A stretch of 44,374 nt of DNA from Actinomycetota bacterium (GTDB lineage: Bacteria; Actinomycetota; Acidimicrobiia; Acidimicrobiales; AC-35). The stretch spans positions 1 to 44,374 of the forward strand of contig VAXP01000116.1 of NCBI GenBank assembly GCA_005884125.1, in the 5' to 3' direction. Position numbers and translations under genes: made by a program. Positions 23,430 through 32,342 of this stretch are shown here, piece after piece; the first letter of the stretch is position 1; each line of letters begins with the position of its first letter. The notes beneath the pieces are model-generated. The model did not search any database and was not told the DNA's origin. It saw only the letters and a list, made by a program, of their open reading frames with translations.

Positions 23430-24752
23430 TCAGGCGCCTTCGGGCACCTTGCGGATGCCGAGGCCCACGGCCCGGGTCGCTACGCAGAGGTCGTCGACGT
23501 ACCTGAGCCCCGCCGTCTCGGCGATGTGTCGGGCCTCGGGCGAGCGCAGGCCGAGCTGGAGCCACACCGCCTTGGCCCCGATGGCCACGGCCTGGCGGGC
23601 GACGTCGGGGGCCTCCTCGACGGGGCGGAACACGTCCACCACGTCGACCGGCCCCGGTATGTCGGCCAGGCGGGGGTAGGCCCGGCGTCCGTGGATGGAC
23701 CGGGCCGTGGGGTGGACGGGTATCACGCGGAAGCCGAGTCCGAGGAGGGTCCGCGGTATGGCGAAGGCGGCCTTGGCCGGATCGGTGGAGGCCCCGACCA
23801 CGGCGATGGTCGTGGCCGTGTCCAGGATGTCCCGGGACTCGGCCATGGCCCGGGCCTTGTGCGACCTCTCCGTGGCCACGGCCTCGCGCACGGCGGGGAC
23901 GACCTCGTTGCTGAAGCGCTCCAGCTGCTCGGTGACCGAGCCCGAGGGCCACAGGATGAAGGTGTCCATGCCCGCTTCGATGACGAGCTCGGTGAGCTCA
24001 TCGACCCACTGCTTGGGCGGGCCTTCCAGGAAGGGTCCGCCACCGCTGTCGGTGATGTGGCCGGAGATGTTGTAGATGCGGCGCACGGCATGCGGCTCGC
24101 GGCCGGCGCCCACCGCGGCCTCGTCGATGCGGGCCTGACGCTCGGCCAGATCCTCGGGGGGAATGTAGGGAGACGAAGGCAGCCAGCCGTCGGCCACCCG
24201 CCCGATGAGTCCGAGCATGCGGGGACCGGAGCCGCCCACCCACACCCCGATGGGGTGGGGCGGGGTGGGGCCGGGGTGCACGCCCTGCATGCGGTAGTGG
24301 CGGCCCTCGTAGCTCACGGCCCGTTCGCCGCTCCACATGAGCCGCATCACCGCGATGGCCTCCTCCAGGGCGTCCACGGCCTCGCCCGGGGAGCGCCGGG
24401 GTCCCCCCATGGCCGCGATGGCGTCCCAGAAGCCACCCGCGCCCAGGCCCAGCTCGAAGCGCCCCCCGCTCAGCAGGTCGACGGAGGCGGCCGCCTTGGC
24501 CAGCACCGCGGGCGGGCGCAGGGGCAGGTTGGCCACGTCGGGGAACAGCCGGATCCGGGACGTGCGGGCCGCCAGCGTCGACAGGAGGACCCAGGAGTCC
24601 ACGTAGCGCGACTGGTAGGGGTGGTCCTGGATGCCGACCAGGTCGAGGCCGAGCTGCTCGGCCAGCACGACCTCCTCGATGACCCGGTGGATGTCGTCGG
24701 CCTTGGGCTCGGGGAAGTACCCGAACTCGACTGCCCTGCCGTAGTCGGTCAT
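23430..24752 (-). CDS. LLM-class F420-dependent oxidoreductase fused to a CoA-binding domain
   Basis: A 440-residue two-domain protein in one uninterrupted frame. Residues 1-305 are a luciferase-like TIM barrel (VVLAEQLGLDLVGIQDHPYQ, LLSGGRFELGLGAGGFWDAI, GVWVGGSGPRMLGLIGRVAD), probably F420-dependent. Residues 308-440 are a YccU/CoA_binding_2 Rossmann domain: TTIAVVGASTDPAKAAFAIP, VIPVHPTA and the signature AVWLQLGLRSPEARHIAETA, with Cys423 near the end. The domains are usually separate, so a CoA ester or acyl-CoA may be the substrate or regulator of the oxidoreductase. The ATG at 24752 overlaps the upstream DUF427 gene by ATGA. Confidence 0.9.
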   Translation of the reverse strand: MTDYGRAVEFGYFPEPKADDIHRVIEEVVLAEQLGLDLVGIQDHPYQSRYVDSWVLLSTLAARTSRIRLFPDVANLPLRPPAVLAKAAASVDLLSGGRFELGLGAGGFWDAIAAMGGPRRSPGEAVDALEEAIAVMRLMWSGERAVSYEGRHYRMQGVHPGPTPPHPIGVWVGGSGPRMLGLIGRVADGWLPSSPYIPPEDLAERQARIDEAAVGAGREPHAVRRIYNISGHITDSGGGPFLEGPPKQWVDELTELVIEAGMDTFILWPSGSVTEQLERFSNEVVPAVREAVATERSHKARAMAESRDILDTATTIAVVGASTDPAKAAFAIPRTLLGLGFRVIPVHPTARSIHGRRAYPRLADIPGPVDVVDVFRPVEEAPDVARQAVAIGAKAVWLQLGLRSPEARHIAETAGLRYVDDLCVATRAVGLGIRKVPEGA

Positions 24753-25519
24753 TGCCCGCGAGCCTCCTCGGTCCACTTGGTGCGGGGTTGCTCCTGGAGC
24801 ACCCCGTCCACGTACAGGTCCACCTTCTCGTTGTAGAAGCAGGCCAGGCCCGCGACCTTCTGACTCTCGGGCAGCGGCGCCCGGTACGTCCACACGAAGT
24901 CGTCGTAGCGGCGGCCGTCGGCGTCGAGCGACCAGTAGGTCGCGGTGCCCTTGTAGGGGCAGTGGGTCTCGGTCGCCGACGGGGTGAGCAGGTCGAGGCG
25001 CAGGTCGCTCAAGGGCAGGTAGTAGCGAGGTGGGAGCCCGGTCTCGAACAGGATCCTGGGCTGGTGCGAGTCGGCCACGGTAACCCCGTCCACCACGACC
25101 CGCACGTGGCGGGAGCTGGCCAGGATGTCGACGCGGGAGTAGGGATCGCGGGGATGGGTGTATACGGGCTCGTCCTCCTCCAGCCACTCGTCCATGGCCG
25201 GCCAGTCGATGCGGACGGCGTCGCGCAGCTCGGCTATCGGAGAGGACGGGTAGCGGCGGGCCGCCGCCGCCGCGGTCATACGCGGGACCTTCACGTCGTA
25301 GAGCTCGGCGTCGCCCCGGCTGGGGGAGTGCTCGGTGGCCCCGGTGGGCACCAGGGCGGCGCGCACGTCGGCGGCCGGGAAGTAGTAGGCCGGGTAGTAG
25401 GGGACCTCCCACACCAGGAGGGGCCGGATGGTGTCGGCCACCAGCTCGCCCGCCAGGTAGGCCCGCACCCGCTTGTGCCCGGGCTCGACCCTCACCCTGC
25501 CCCGCTCGTTACCGGCCAC
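24749..25519 (-). CDS. Tandem DUF427-domain protein
   Basis: A 256-residue protein with two copies of the DUF427 beta-fold. The first is around 8-85 (GHKRVRAYLAGELVADTIRP, YYPAYYFPAADVRAALVPTG) and the second around 135-245 (SRHVRVVVDGVTVADSHQPR, TETHCPYKGTATYWSLDADG, ACFYNEKVDLYVDGV). The second copy keeps the conserved HCPYKG motif; the first has HSPSRGDA instead, so only one may be functional. The family's biochemistry is not established. The GTG at 25519 has GGGAGG about seven bases upstream. It overlaps the LLM-CoA fusion gene by four bases, suggesting joint function. Confidence 0.88.
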   Translation of the reverse strand: MAGNERGRVRVEPGHKRVRAYLAGELVADTIRPLLVWEVPYYPAYYFPAADVRAALVPTGATEHSPSRGDAELYDVKVPRMTAAAAARRYPSSPIAELRDAVRIDWPAMDEWLEEDEPVYTHPRDPYSRVDILASSRHVRVVVDGVTVADSHQPRILFETGLPPRYYLPLSDLRLDLLTPSATETHCPYKGTATYWSLDADGRRYDDFVWTYRAPLPESQKVAGLACFYNEKVDLYVDGVLQEQPRTKWTEEARGQ

Positions 25520-25623
25520 CCGCGCCTCCCTTCGGTCCCGCCGGAGCGAACGCCGACCGTAGGGCCCTCCTCCCCGGGCGCGCCAGAGATGGACATGGGC
25601 ACCGGGCGGTACGGTCGGAGGCC

Positions 25624-26406
25624 TCAGCCGAACTTGCGCAGGAACTCGCGCAGGGGCCCGTTGACGGCCTCGGGGTGGCTGAGGTTGGAGGCGTGGCCTG
25701 CGCCGGGGATGCGCACCAGCTCGACGCAGTTGCCCAGCTCCCGCTGCAGGGCCTCGGCCTGCCCCATGGGGATGGCGGCGTCGGCGTCGCCGTGGAAGAC
25801 GATGGCCGGGCAGGTGATCTCCCCCAGGCGGGGGGTGAGGTCGTCTCGCCCCATCAGGGTGGCGAAGGGCTCCAGGATCGACCCGGGGGGCCGCGCCTTC
25901 CACTTGGCCACCCAGGCCGAGTGGTCGTAGCCCGGGCTCATGATGATGGAGGCGACCGCCCCGGCCAGGGCGTCGTCGGGACCCTGGGTGGACCACTGCT
26001 GGGCCATGGCCTCGTAGGCCGGGCGCGCCTCGTCGGCCTCGACGCCGGCCTGGGTGTCGATGAGGGCCAGGCCCCTGACCCGGTCCGGGTCCGAGAGGGC
26101 GGCCCGCATGGACAGGAAGCCACCTTGGGACATGCCGGCCAGCACGGCTCCGTCGAGCCCGAGGTGGTCGAGCAGACCCACACAGTCGCGCGCCGAGTCC
26201 CAGTAGGTGAAGGGTCCCTGGGCCCCGGTCTGTCCGAAGCCGCGCTCGTCCCAGGTGATGCAGCGGAACTCGTCGGCGAGGGCGTCGACCTGGGGGGCGA
26301 ACATCTCATGATCCATGAGGAAGCCGTGGCTGAACACCACGGCCGGGCCGCTGCCTCCCGAGTCCTGGTAGAAGAGGACCTGACCGTCGACGTCGGCAAA
26401 GGGCAT
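25624..26406 (-). CDS. Alpha/beta hydrolase
   Basis: A 260-residue alpha/beta hydrolase. The oxyanion segment is VVFSHGFLMDHEMF, the nucleophile elbow is AGMSQGGF (Ser in GMSQG), the acid is in VFHGDADAAIP and the catalytic His is in PGAGHASNLSHPEAVN. It resembles small esterases, 3-oxoadipate enol-lactonases and haloperoxidase-like enzymes; no specific reaction can be assigned. The ATG at 26406 has TAGCTT five bases upstream and no Shine-Dalgarno. Confidence 0.88.
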   Translation of the reverse strand: MPFADVDGQVLFYQDSGGSGPAVVFSHGFLMDHEMFAPQVDALADEFRCITWDERGFGQTGAQGPFTYWDSARDCVGLLDHLGLDGAVLAGMSQGGFLSMRAALSDPDRVRGLALIDTQAGVEADEARPAYEAMAQQWSTQGPDDALAGAVASIIMSPGYDHSAWVAKWKARPPGSILEPFATLMGRDDLTPRLGEITCPAIVFHGDADAAIPMGQAEALQRELGNCVELVRIPGAGHASNLSHPEAVNGPLREFLRKFG

Positions 26407-26411
26407 GCCCC

Positions 26412-26417
26412 AAGCTA
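26412..26417 (-). promoter_or_regulatory. TAGCTT -10-like hexamer, leaderless-type
   Basis: On the minus strand TAGCTT is five bases before the hydrolase ATG at 26406, close enough for a leaderless transcript. Confidence 0.4.
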
Positions 26418-26455
26418 ACGCCCGCCGCCGCCCCGGGGAGGGGCGCAGGCCGAGC

Positions 26456-28360
26456 TCAGATGGCGGGGTGGACGAAGGGACTGGCCATGGCCCCCTCCTC
26501 GGCCTTGATCACGTGCATCACGGCGTTGATGAGGGCCAGGTGGGTGAAGGCCTGGGGGAAGTTGCCCAGGTGGCGCCCGCTGTGGGGGTCCAGCTCCTCG
26601 GCGTAGAGCTCGAGGGGGCTGGCCAGGGACAGCAGCTTCTCGCACAGCTGGCGGGCCCGGATGTGCTCGCCGATCTCGGCCAGGGCGGACACGAGCCAGA
26701 ACGAGCAGATGGTGAAGCTGCCCTCCTCTCCCGACAGCCCGTCGTCGGTCTCCTTGACCTGGTAGCGCAGGACGAGCCCGTCCACCGTCAGGTCGTCGGC
26801 GATGGCGAGCACGGTGGCCCGTACCCGGGGATCGTCGGGGGGCAGGAAGCGCACCAGGGGCATGAGCAGCACCGAGGCGTCCAGGGCGGTGGTGTCGTAG
26901 TGCTGCCTGAACACGCCGTTCTGGATGCCCCGGGTGCACACCTCGGCGTGGATCTCGTCGGCGCCCGCCTGCCAGCGGTCGGCCCGCTCGAAGTCCTCCC
27001 GGATGCGGGCCAAGCGCGCCCCCCTGTCGGCCGCCACCCAGCACATCATCTTGGACGAGGTGAAGTGCTTGGGGTCGCCCCGAACCTCCCAGATGCCCCG
27101 GTCCGGCTCCCGCCAGTGCGTCAGGGCGGCCTCGACCTGGCGGCAGAGGATGGGCCAGAGGCGCTCGTCGAGCCGGTCCCGTGAGCGGGTGTGGAGGTAG
27201 ACCGAGTCGAGCATCGCCCCCCACACGTCGTGCTGGCGCTGGTTGTGGGCGCCGTTGCCGACGCGGACGGGGCGGGCCCCGTCGTAGCCGTGGAGGTGAT
27301 CCAGCGTCCGCTCCTCGAGGTCGCGCTCTCCGTCGACCCCGTACATGACCTGCAGCTCATCGTCCCGCTCGGCCACGTCGGCGATGAACCAGAAGAAGTC
27401 GTTGGCCTCCCAGTCGAAGCCGAGGCTGAACAGGCCCCACAGGGCGAAGGTCGAGTCCCGGATCCAGCTGTAGCGGTAGTCCCAGTTGCGCTCGCCCCCG
27501 GGCGTCTCCGGCAGCGACGTGGTGGCCGCCGCCACCAGGGCGCCCGTGGGGCCGAAGGTCAGCCCCTTGAGGGTGAGGGCGCTGCGCTGCAGGTGACCCC
27601 GCCAGGGATGGTCGGGGAAGCGGCCCCGGGCCAGCCAGTGCTGCCAGTGGTGGGCGGTCCACGTCAGCCTGCGGTAGGCCTCCTCGTAGGTGTAGGGCGG
27701 CTCGTGCTCCGTCCAGGACAGGGCGCAGAAGCGGTAGTCCCCCTCCTTCATGAGGGTGCGGGCGCACGCCCGCGGCCCCTCGAAGCCGATGCGCATGTCG
27801 GAGGTGAGGCTCAGCTCTACCTCCACCGTGTCGGCTCGGGCTATGCCCTGGTTGTAGCCGCGGTCGCCGTAGGTCCACCGCGCCGCCCTGCGGCCGTAAT
27901 CCATCATGGGCTCGCACTCCATCACGACCTGGACCTCGCCGTTGACGCAGCGGACCGTGCGGAGCAGCACGTGGTCGGCGTCGTAGTCGGTGGGGGCCCG
28001 CCGGTGGGTGCGGGACAGCTCGGCGGTGTGGTGCCAGGGGCCGATGAGGAGGACGTCCCTGACGATGATCCACCCCGTCGTGGTGCCCCAGCTCGTCTCC
28101 AGCACCATCGTCCCCGGCAGGTACCGGCGGGCGGCGGGCACGGTCACGTCGTCGGGGCCGAGGCGGAACCCGCCGGCGTCACGGTCGAGGATGGCGGCGA
28201 AGACGCTGGGCGAGTCAAGCCGGGGCAGGCACAGCCACTCCACGTTCCCGCTGGGCGCGACCAGGGCGGTGGTCTCGCAGTCGGAGAGGAAGGCGTAGTC
28301 CGCTATGGGCGGAAAGGGCGAGTGCCCGAGCAGCACGTCGGCCAGCTCCGGAGCCGTCAC
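26456..28360 (-). CDS. Glycoside hydrolase family 15 protein (trehalase/glucoamylase type)
   Basis: A 634-residue GH15 enzyme. The N-terminal beta-sandwich starts with PIADYAFLSDCETTALVAPS, and the (alpha/alpha)6 barrel holds NWDYRYSWIRDSTFALWGLF and, at about 545-556, EEGSFTICSFWL, with a catalytic glutamate. PQAFTHLALI near the C-terminus is also typical. Close relatives in mycobacteria (e.g. the Rv2402 type) hydrolyse trehalose to glucose, and that activity is likely here. No signal peptide is present, so it is cytosolic. It starts with GTG at 28360. It is co-directional with its neighbours but separated by 49 and 60 bases. Confidence 0.9.
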   Translation of the reverse strand: MTAPELADVLLGHSPFPPIADYAFLSDCETTALVAPSGNVEWLCLPRLDSPSVFAAILDRDAGGFRLGPDDVTVPAARRYLPGTMVLETSWGTTTGWIIVRDVLLIGPWHHTAELSRTHRRAPTDYDADHVLLRTVRCVNGEVQVVMECEPMMDYGRRAARWTYGDRGYNQGIARADTVEVELSLTSDMRIGFEGPRACARTLMKEGDYRFCALSWTEHEPPYTYEEAYRRLTWTAHHWQHWLARGRFPDHPWRGHLQRSALTLKGLTFGPTGALVAAATTSLPETPGGERNWDYRYSWIRDSTFALWGLFSLGFDWEANDFFWFIADVAERDDELQVMYGVDGERDLEERTLDHLHGYDGARPVRVGNGAHNQRQHDVWGAMLDSVYLHTRSRDRLDERLWPILCRQVEAALTHWREPDRGIWEVRGDPKHFTSSKMMCWVAADRGARLARIREDFERADRWQAGADEIHAEVCTRGIQNGVFRQHYDTTALDASVLLMPLVRFLPPDDPRVRATVLAIADDLTVDGLVLRYQVKETDDGLSGEEGSFTICSFWLVSALAEIGEHIRARQLCEKLLSLASPLELYAEELDPHSGRHLGNFPQAFTHLALINAVMHVIKAEEGAMASPFVHPAI

Positions 28361-28420
28361 GTCACCACTTTCCCAGCTTCGCGGTCACTCCGCCACGTCG
28401 ATCCGGGCCCGAGCGTGTCC

Positions 28421-30241
28421 TCACCACGTGTCGATGCAGGGTCGCTTCTTGCCCGTGCGGGGTGGAGGGGGTGGCGCCGCGTCCAGCGCGGCCGTGATCC
28501 ATCTCCTGGAGTCGGCGGGGTCGATGACGTCGTCGATCTCGAAGTAGGTGGCGGTGTTCAGCGCCTGGCCGTGCTCGTACATGCGCCCCACCATCTCGTC
28601 GAACAGGGCTTGGCGCTCCTCGGGGTCGTCGACCGCGGCCAGCTCGTTGCGGAACCCGAGCTTCACCGCGCCCTCCAGCCCCATGCCTCCGAACTCCCCT
28701 GTGGGCCAGGCCACGGTGAAGACGGGCGCCTTGAAGCTGCCTCCGGCCATGGCCTGGGCTCCCAGCCCGTAGCCCTTGCGCAACACGATGGTGAAGAAGG
28801 GCACGGTGAGGCTGGCGCCGGTGACGAACATGCGGCTCACGTGGCGAACCAGCGCCGTGGTCTCCGCTTCGGGGCCGACCATGATCCCCGGCGTGTCGCA
28901 CAGGAAGAGGATGGGCACGTCGAAGGCGTCGCACAGCTGCATGAATCGGGCCGCCTTGTCGGCTCCCTGGGCGTCGATGGCACCGGCCAGGTGGGTCGGG
29001 TTATTGGCGATGAGGCCCATGGGCCGGCCCTCCACCCTGATCAAGGCGGTCACCATCCCGACGCCGAAGGCGGGGCGCAGCTCGAGCACCGAGCCCGCGT
29101 CGGCCAGCGTCTCGATGACCGCGCCCACGTCGTAGACGCGCAGCCGGTTCTCGGGTATGGCCGACCGCAGTCGGGCCTGGTCGGCGCAATCCCAGATGGG
29201 GGTCGATCCCTGAAAATAGGAGAGGTACCTCTTGGCCGCGGCCACCGCCTCGGCCTCGTCGGCCACGGCGATGTCGACGACGCCGTTGGGCACCTGCACG
29301 GCCATGGGGCCGATCTCCTCGGGCCGGAACACGCCCAGGCCGCCGCCTTCGATCATGGCCGGTCCGCCCATGCCGATGTTCGAGTCGGCTGTGGCGATGA
29401 CCACGTCGCAGCACCCCAGGATGGCGGCGTTGCCGGCGAAGCACCGGCCCGAGTTGATGCCCACCAGGGGCACGAGTCCGCTGAGCCCGCCGAACAGGCT
29501 GAAGGCCATGCAGTCCAGTCCCGACGCTCCCGTCCCGTCGGTGTCGCCCGGCCGGCCGCCGCCGCCCTCGGTGAAGAACACCACGGGGAGCCGCAGGCGC
29601 TCGGCCAGCTCGAACAACCTGTCCTTCTTGCGGTGGTTCTGCAGGCCCTGGGTGCCGGCCAGCACCGTGTAGTCGTAGGACATGACGATCGTCCGGTGCC
29701 CGTTCACGGTGGCCACGCCGGCCACCAGCCCGTCGGCCGGGGTGCGCCGGATGAGGTCTTCGACCGGCCGGCGCCGGCGCTGGGCCGCGATGACCAGGGG
29801 GCCGTACTCCAGGAGGCTGTCCGGGTCGCAGAGGTCCTCCACGTTCTCCCGGGTGGTGCGCTGACCGGTCCTGCGGCGCCGTTCCACCGCATCGGGCCGG
29901 CTAGGGTCCAGGCCCGAGGCGTGGCGCGCCCGCACTGCAGCCAGGTCGGCCCGGACTGCCCCCTCCTCGACCAGTGGCGGGGCGACGGCCTCGGCGCTCG
30001 GCACCTCCGCTTCCTGGATGACCACCAGGGCATCGCCCGGATGGACCGTGTCGCCCAGGGCCACGGGGACCCGCTGCACGACGCCGCTCCAGTCGGCCGT
30101 GATGACGTGCTCCATCTTCATCGACTCGATCACCAGCAGCTGCTGGCCCGCCCGGGCCGCGTCCCCCGGCCGCACGTCGACGCGCACGATCGTGCCCTGC
30201 ATGGGGGACTCGACGATCCGTTGGTGGTCGGACCCCGTCAT
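28421..30241 (-). CDS. Biotinyl domain - carboxyltransferase fusion (acyl-CoA carboxylase subunit)
   Basis: A 606-residue protein with an N-terminal biotin attachment domain (about 8-75; VIESMKMEH with biotinylated Lys42) followed by a full carboxyltransferase of the AccD/PccB type (about 115-600). CT motifs are VFFTEGGGGRPGDTDG, VGINSGRCFAGNAAILGCCD and FLCDTPGIMVGPEAETTALV. It would transfer CO2 from carboxybiotin to an acyl-CoA. The order biotinyl-CT without a biotin carboxylase domain is unusual; it recalls a long-chain acyl-CoA carboxylase that has lost its BC part. No BC gene is in the window. The ATG at 30241 is used; a GTG at 30286 is possible. Confidence 0.88.
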   Translation of the reverse strand: MTGSDHQRIVESPMQGTIVRVDVRPGDAARAGQQLLVIESMKMEHVITADWSGVVQRVPVALGDTVHPGDALVVIQEAEVPSAEAVAPPLVEEGAVRADLAAVRARHASGLDPSRPDAVERRRRTGQRTTRENVEDLCDPDSLLEYGPLVIAAQRRRRPVEDLIRRTPADGLVAGVATVNGHRTIVMSYDYTVLAGTQGLQNHRKKDRLFELAERLRLPVVFFTEGGGGRPGDTDGTGASGLDCMAFSLFGGLSGLVPLVGINSGRCFAGNAAILGCCDVVIATADSNIGMGGPAMIEGGGLGVFRPEEIGPMAVQVPNGVVDIAVADEAEAVAAAKRYLSYFQGSTPIWDCADQARLRSAIPENRLRVYDVGAVIETLADAGSVLELRPAFGVGMVTALIRVEGRPMGLIANNPTHLAGAIDAQGADKAARFMQLCDAFDVPILFLCDTPGIMVGPEAETTALVRHVSRMFVTGASLTVPFFTIVLRKGYGLGAQAMAGGSFKAPVFTVAWPTGEFGGMGLEGAVKLGFRNELAAVDDPEERQALFDEMVGRMYEHGQALNTATYFEIDDVIDPADSRRWITAALDAAPPPPPRTGKKRPCIDTW

Positions 30242-30308
30242 CACGGTCTGTCTACCGCCACGGGAGGCCCCGGCGCTCGGCGCCACGGGCTGGCCCCTGC
30301 CGCCGCCG

Positions 30309-31127
30309 TCAGAGAGCCCGCAGCCAGCGGTCGCGGAGCGACGCCAGGACGGCCAGCGACACGGCCAGCAGCACCAGGCTGAGCACGATGGCCGACCCCG
30401 GGTCCGAGCTCTCGAGCTTGACGTAGACGAACAGGGGCAGGGTCTGGGTCTTGCCCTGGAGGTTGCCGGCGAAGGTGATCGTGGCCCCGAACTCGCCCAG
30501 GGCCCGAGCCCAGCAGAGCACGCCCCCGGCCAGGAGCGAGGGCCGCACCAAGGGGAGGGTGACGCTCCGGAACACGGCCCACCTGCCCGCCCCCAGGGTC
30601 CGGGCCGCCTCCTCCAGCCCGCGATCCGAGGTGCGCAGCCCGGCCTCGACCGTGAGGACCAGGAAGGGCATGGCCACGAAGGCCTCGGCCAGCACCGCCC
30701 CCGCGGTGGAGAAGGGGAGATGGACGCCCACGCGGTCGAGCTGGGGGCCGACGAGGCCGCGCCGTCCCAGGGCCAGCAGCAGAGCCGTGCCCCCGACGAC
30801 GGGGGGCAGGACCATGGGAAGGGTGGTGAGGGCCCGCACCAGGCTGCGCCCCCGGTACTCGACGCGGGCCTGCACCCACGCCAAGGGAACCCCCAGGGCC
30901 AGAGCCAGGGCCGTGGCCGATACCGACGTCACCAGGGACAGGCGCAGGGCCTGCCCCGCCTCCTCCGAGGTCAGCGCGGGCCATGCCTTCGACCAGGGCG
31001 CCTTCCACAGCAGCCCGGCCAGGGGCAGGGCGAACAGGGCGGCGGCCGCCCCGGCCACGACCACGGGCGCGGTCGGCGCCCGCTCCCGCACCCCCGCCGA
31101 CCGGCCCGCCTTGTGGGTCTCGCTCAC
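30309..31127 (-). CDS. modB: Molybdate ABC transporter permease ModB
   Basis: A 272-residue permease. LRLSLVTSVSATALALALGV, LTTLPMVLPPVVGGTALLLA and LLAGGVLCWARALGEFGATI are the ModB/CysT-type segments; GVPLAWVQAR and the EAA loop GLEEAARTLGAGRWAVFRSV couple to an ATPase. The first 20 residues are a hydrophilic extension. GTG at 31127 overlaps modA's stop by GTGA. No modC ATPase gene lies here, so the ATPase must come from elsewhere. A tungstate or other oxyanion specificity is not excluded. Confidence 0.9.
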   Translation of the reverse strand: MSETHKAGRSAGVRERAPTAPVVVAGAAAALFALPLAGLLWKAPWSKAWPALTSEEAGQALRLSLVTSVSATALALALGVPLAWVQARVEYRGRSLVRALTTLPMVLPPVVGGTALLLALGRRGLVGPQLDRVGVHLPFSTAGAVLAEAFVAMPFLVLTVEAGLRTSDRGLEEAARTLGAGRWAVFRSVTLPLVRPSLLAGGVLCWARALGEFGATITFAGNLQGKTQTLPLFVYVKLESSDPGSAIVLSLVLLAVSLAVLASLRDRWLRAL

Positions 31128-31918
31128 GAAGCGGGGAGGAACCCGTGGGCCTCGAGCGCGGCCTGCCCCGATCCCGACAGGACCTCCTGGACGAAGGCGG
31201 CCGCGCCGGCGTGATTCGCGCCGGTCCTGACCACGGCGATGGGGTAGGTGGCGACGACGTTCTGGGCGGTGGGGATCGTGACGCCGGAGGCCTTCGACCC
31301 CGCGGCCTGGACGTCGGACGCGTACACGATGGCCGCGTCGGCCTCGCCCGAGGTGACCTTGGCCAGGGCCGACTTCACGTCCAGCTCGAGGGACCTGGGC
31401 CTCACCCTCGCCCCCGCCCGGGCCAGGGCCTGCTGGCTGTAGCTGCCGGCGGGGACGGACGGATCCTCCAGGACCACGACGAGATCGGGGCGGACCAGGT
31501 CGCTCAACCCGCCCACGTGCTTGGGGTTCCCGGGCGCCACCGCGATCTCCAGCTGGTTGCGGGCGAACGCCCGGGGCGCTTCCACGAGCTTGGCGTCGAC
31601 CAGCCTCTGCATGGTCTTGTCGTCGGCCGAGGCGAAGACGTCGGCCCTGGCCCCCTGGATGATCTGCTGGGCCAGGGTCTGGGACCCGGCGAAGCTGTAG
31701 GTCAGGCTCAGGGCGGGAGCCCTTGCCGCGAGAGTCGCCTTCTCCTGGTTGAAGGCCTCGGTCAGCGATGCCGCGGCGAACACGGTCACGGACCCCGAGA
31801 GGGCGGAGCGGGACCTGTCGCCCGAAGCGCCGCCGCCGCTCCCGCAGGCGCCGGCCACCAGGGCCGCGGTCAGGGCCAAGGCCGCGCCCCGGGCCCGGGG
31901 TCGGCCCGCCCGGGTCAC
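31124..31918 (-). CDS. modA: Molybdate ABC transporter substrate-binding lipoprotein ModA
   Basis: A 264-residue exported lipoprotein. Residues 10-22 (ALALTAALVAGAC) form the signal and lipobox. The ModA fold begins at GSVTVFAAASLTEAFNQEKA, with the oxyanion-binding segment LTYSFAGSQTLAQQIIQGA and ADVFASADDKTMQRLVDA. IVYASDVQAAG matches the family hinge. It delivers molybdate (or tungstate) to ModB. The GTG at 31918 overlaps the stop of the zinc-ribbon gene by four bases. Confidence 0.92.
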   Translation of the reverse strand: MTRAGRPRARGAALALTAALVAGACGSGGGASGDRSRSALSGSVTVFAAASLTEAFNQEKATLAARAPALSLTYSFAGSQTLAQQIIQGARADVFASADDKTMQRLVDAKLVEAPRAFARNQLEIAVAPGNPKHVGGLSDLVRPDLVVVLEDPSVPAGSYSQQALARAGARVRPRSLELDVKSALAKVTSGEADAAIVYASDVQAAGSKASGVTIPTAQNVVATYPIAVVRTGANHAGAAAFVQEVLSGSGQAALEAHGFLPAS

Positions 31919-32229
31919 CCCCGCCGCCGGCCGTCGACGAGGGCGGCCACCACGTCGGCGTCGGCGCCGTCGGCCATGGGGCCGTAGGTGGCGACGAGCG
32001 TTCCCAGGGCACCGCACCGCGAGCAGCGGAGGCCGGCCACGATGACCTCCTCCGACGGATCGGACTCGCCCTCCAGCCGGAAGAGCCGCACCACCTCGGC
32101 GTCGGCCGGGCTGATGAGGGCCCCGCAGCTGCCGCAGCGGATCATGGGCCCGTCGTCCGTGGCGGCGACGTGGAACTCGCCCGTGAAGCCCTCGGCGGCG
32201 AGGCGATCGAGCGCCTCGACCAGAGTCAT
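31915..32229 (-). CDS. Small zinc-ribbon protein coupled to modAB
   Basis: A 104-residue cytosolic protein with two CxxC knuckles, IRCGSCGA and LRCSRCGA, about 37 residues apart, forming a likely zinc ribbon. The N-terminus TLVEALDRLAAEGFTGEF and the rest resemble small actinobacterial proteins often labelled phosphoribosylpyrophosphate synthetase-like without evidence; I do not trust that label. The ATG at 32229 is used, since similarity begins there; the frame is open to 32283. Its GTGA overlap with modA implies it is made with the transporter. Function is unknown. Confidence 0.75.
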   Translation of the reverse strand: MTLVEALDRLAAEGFTGEFHVAATDDGPMIRCGSCGALISPADAEVVRLFRLEGESDPSEEVIVAGLRCSRCGALGTLVATYGPMADGADADVVAALVDGRRRG

Positions 32230-32342
32230 CTCGCTGCTCGATCCTGCCAATCCGCCCTCCGGGGCCGGCTCGCCCCCAGCCAATCAGGTCGGCGCAGGGG
32301 ATGCACGGGCGCACCCGTGGGGCTCGCCCGGCGGGGCCCCCT

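Noticed and set aside
27191-30382. 1063-codon open frame on the plus strand opposite the GH15 and carboxyltransferase genes
   Set aside because: It lies antisense to two genes with clear family motifs. Its own product is Gly/His/Val/Arg-rich without domains, as expected from third-position GC bias.
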